DNA from: Nitrospinales bacterium
GTDB taxonomy: Bacteria; Nitrospinota_A; UBA7883; JACRGQ01
DNA: 35,011 nt
NCBI GenBank assembly: GCA_023248535.1
Contig: JAHFEJ010000026.1
Location: 1 to 35,011 of the forward strand
Direction: 5' to 3'
Under the pieces are notes generated by a model. That model did not search any database. It was not told the origin of the DNA and saw only the letters and a program-made list of their open reading frames with translations. The first letter of the stretch is position 1; every line of letters begins with the position of its first letter. This document shows, piece by piece, positions 34,575 through 35,011 of the stretch. Made by a program: the position numbers and the translations under genes.

Positions 34575-34862
34575 TTACGCCCCAAGCTTCATCATATTCA
34601 TAACCCACTTGTCCCAATTGGGGGAAACCCTTGCCTCACGGTTCAACACCTCAACACTTACCCCTTTGGCATGCGCCTTCTCAAGCAAGTCAAGAGCCAA
34701 AAGCTCGTTGACTGCATAATTGAACCTCTTACGCACAATCCCGCGAATATAGAACAAATCCTTCTTCGGCAGGTTTTCCTTTCCGTCAATCCTCTCATAT
34801 ACAAACTGTACGAATATGATAGCTACCAACAATCCGCCACCAACCCACACTACCGCTTCCAT
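34575..34862 (-). CDS. Small single-pass membrane protein, paralogous N-terminus to the 34296-34499 gene
   Basis: About 95 residues: a transmembrane helix at 3-20, the motif VQFVYERI at 18-25, then a soluble part with KKDLFYIRGIVRKRFNYAVN and a C-terminal VSPNWDKWVMNMMKLGA. The frame opens at a GTG at 34883. I prefer the ATG at 34862 because GAGGGA precedes it by seven bases and because its VQFVxERI then falls at the same residue numbers as in the neighbouring gene. I do not recognise the family. It lies directly upstream of the strong promoter at 34531-34559. Confidence 0.7.
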   Translation of the reverse strand: MEAVVWVGGGLLVAIIFVQFVYERIDGKENLPKKDLFYIRGIVRKRFNYAVNELLALDLLEKAHAKGVSVEVLNREARVSPNWDKWVMNMMKLGA

Positions 34863-34898
34863 AACCACTTCCCTCACAAACACCCCTCACAAAAACCG

Positions 34899-34961
34899 TC
34901 ACAACCCTTTTCTATAAAACCGCCTATACCAATACCAAGCGGCCACCACTCCCATAAGCAT
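34899..34961 (-). CDS. Possible 20-residue membrane peptide
   Basis: ATG at 34961, two bases after the stop (34966-34964) of a frame that enters from the window edge, encodes MLMGVVAAWYWYRRFYRKGL: a short hydrophobic helix with a basic, aromatic end. Tiny hydrophobic genes of this type occur in toxin and phage cassettes. The tight spacing between stop and start suggests coupling, but the start has only weak ribosome-binding signals and the frame could be chance. Confidence 0.3.
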   Translation of the reverse strand: MLMGVVAAWYWYRRFYRKGL

Positions 34962-34963
34962 GA

Positions 34964-35011
34964 TCAACCATGCTCAGCCAACCCTTCCCACTCGCCGGTC
35001 AACACACACCA
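34964..35011 (-). CDS. Possible C-terminal end of a gene entering from the right edge
   Basis: A minus-strand frame open at the window edge ends at the TGA at 34966-34964. The visible 15 residues read WCVLTGEWEGLAEHG. It is listed because its stop abuts the tiny frame downstream in the same direction. It is too short to identify. Confidence 0.25.
   Translation of the reverse strand, partial: WCVLTGEWEGLAEHG

Noticed and set aside
34296-34961. A filamentous phage coat-gene cluster
   Set aside because: The small membrane proteins invite the idea, but topology does not match the known major coat protein and no replication initiator, Zot-like or single-strand-binding gene is visible.

Overview
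The window is a GC-rich chromosomal segment from a Gram-negative (diderm) bacterium. It has LL-diaminopimelate aminotransferase (DapL), the rho-rpmE-prfA-prmC-murA order, Ser/Thr kinase and HD-GYP signalling proteins, and a yggS-proC-yggT-yggU block. Together these suggest a deltaproteobacterial, Nitrospinota/Nitrospirota or similar lineage. That is inferred from gene content; no rRNA or other strict taxonomic marker is present. I see no tRNA, rRNA, CRISPR array, transposase or integrase.

Layout. (1) 1-2864, minus strand: a tightly packed run yggS > proC > yggT > yggU-like > mtnA, with mtnA cut by the window edge. (2) 2919-6839, plus strand: alanine dehydrogenase, a membrane-anchored Ser/Thr kinase joined to it by an ATGA overlap, and an MscS-type channel. 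(3) 6871-15143, minus strand: a six-gene amino-sugar operon. In transcription order it holds a pyrophosphorylase-only GlmU, a GlmS paralogue whose catalytic Cys is Ser, a diverged nucleotidyltransferase/hexapeptide protein, a normal GlmS, a long GlmM-like hexose phosphate mutase, and a stand-alone protein carrying the full GlmU acetyltransferase residue set. (4) 15231-18027: an alpha/beta hydrolase converging on a KefB-type antiporter. (5) 18027-22530, minus strand: dapL > folK > deoxynucleoside kinase > panB > GHMP kinase > antiporter. (6) 22531-23003: a non-coding interval with a dense cluster of perfect hairpins followed by a good sigma-70 promoter. (7) 23004-27826, plus strand: rho, rpmE, prfA, prmC, murA. 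(8) 27872-31806: a GAF/HD-GYP protein divergent from rarA and an SRPBCC protein. (9) 31814-35011: an AT-richer, accessory-looking tail with a MntA/HepT toxin-antitoxin pair whose toxin gene looks frameshifted, a pentapeptide-repeat membrane protein without a clear start, a small basic KGG-type protein, and a minus-strand cassette of very small membrane proteins with its own promoter and terminator.

The most interesting system is region 3. The steps from fructose-6-phosphate to UDP-GlcNAc are all encoded together, but GlmU is split into two genes at opposite ends of the operon. Alongside the apparently competent copies sit a GlmS and a GlmU-like protein that have each lost key catalytic residues. 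This suggests either a second, modified amino-sugar branch or regulatory pseudoenzymes. The second notable item is the pair of small membrane proteins at the right end that share the same N-terminal segment in exact register.
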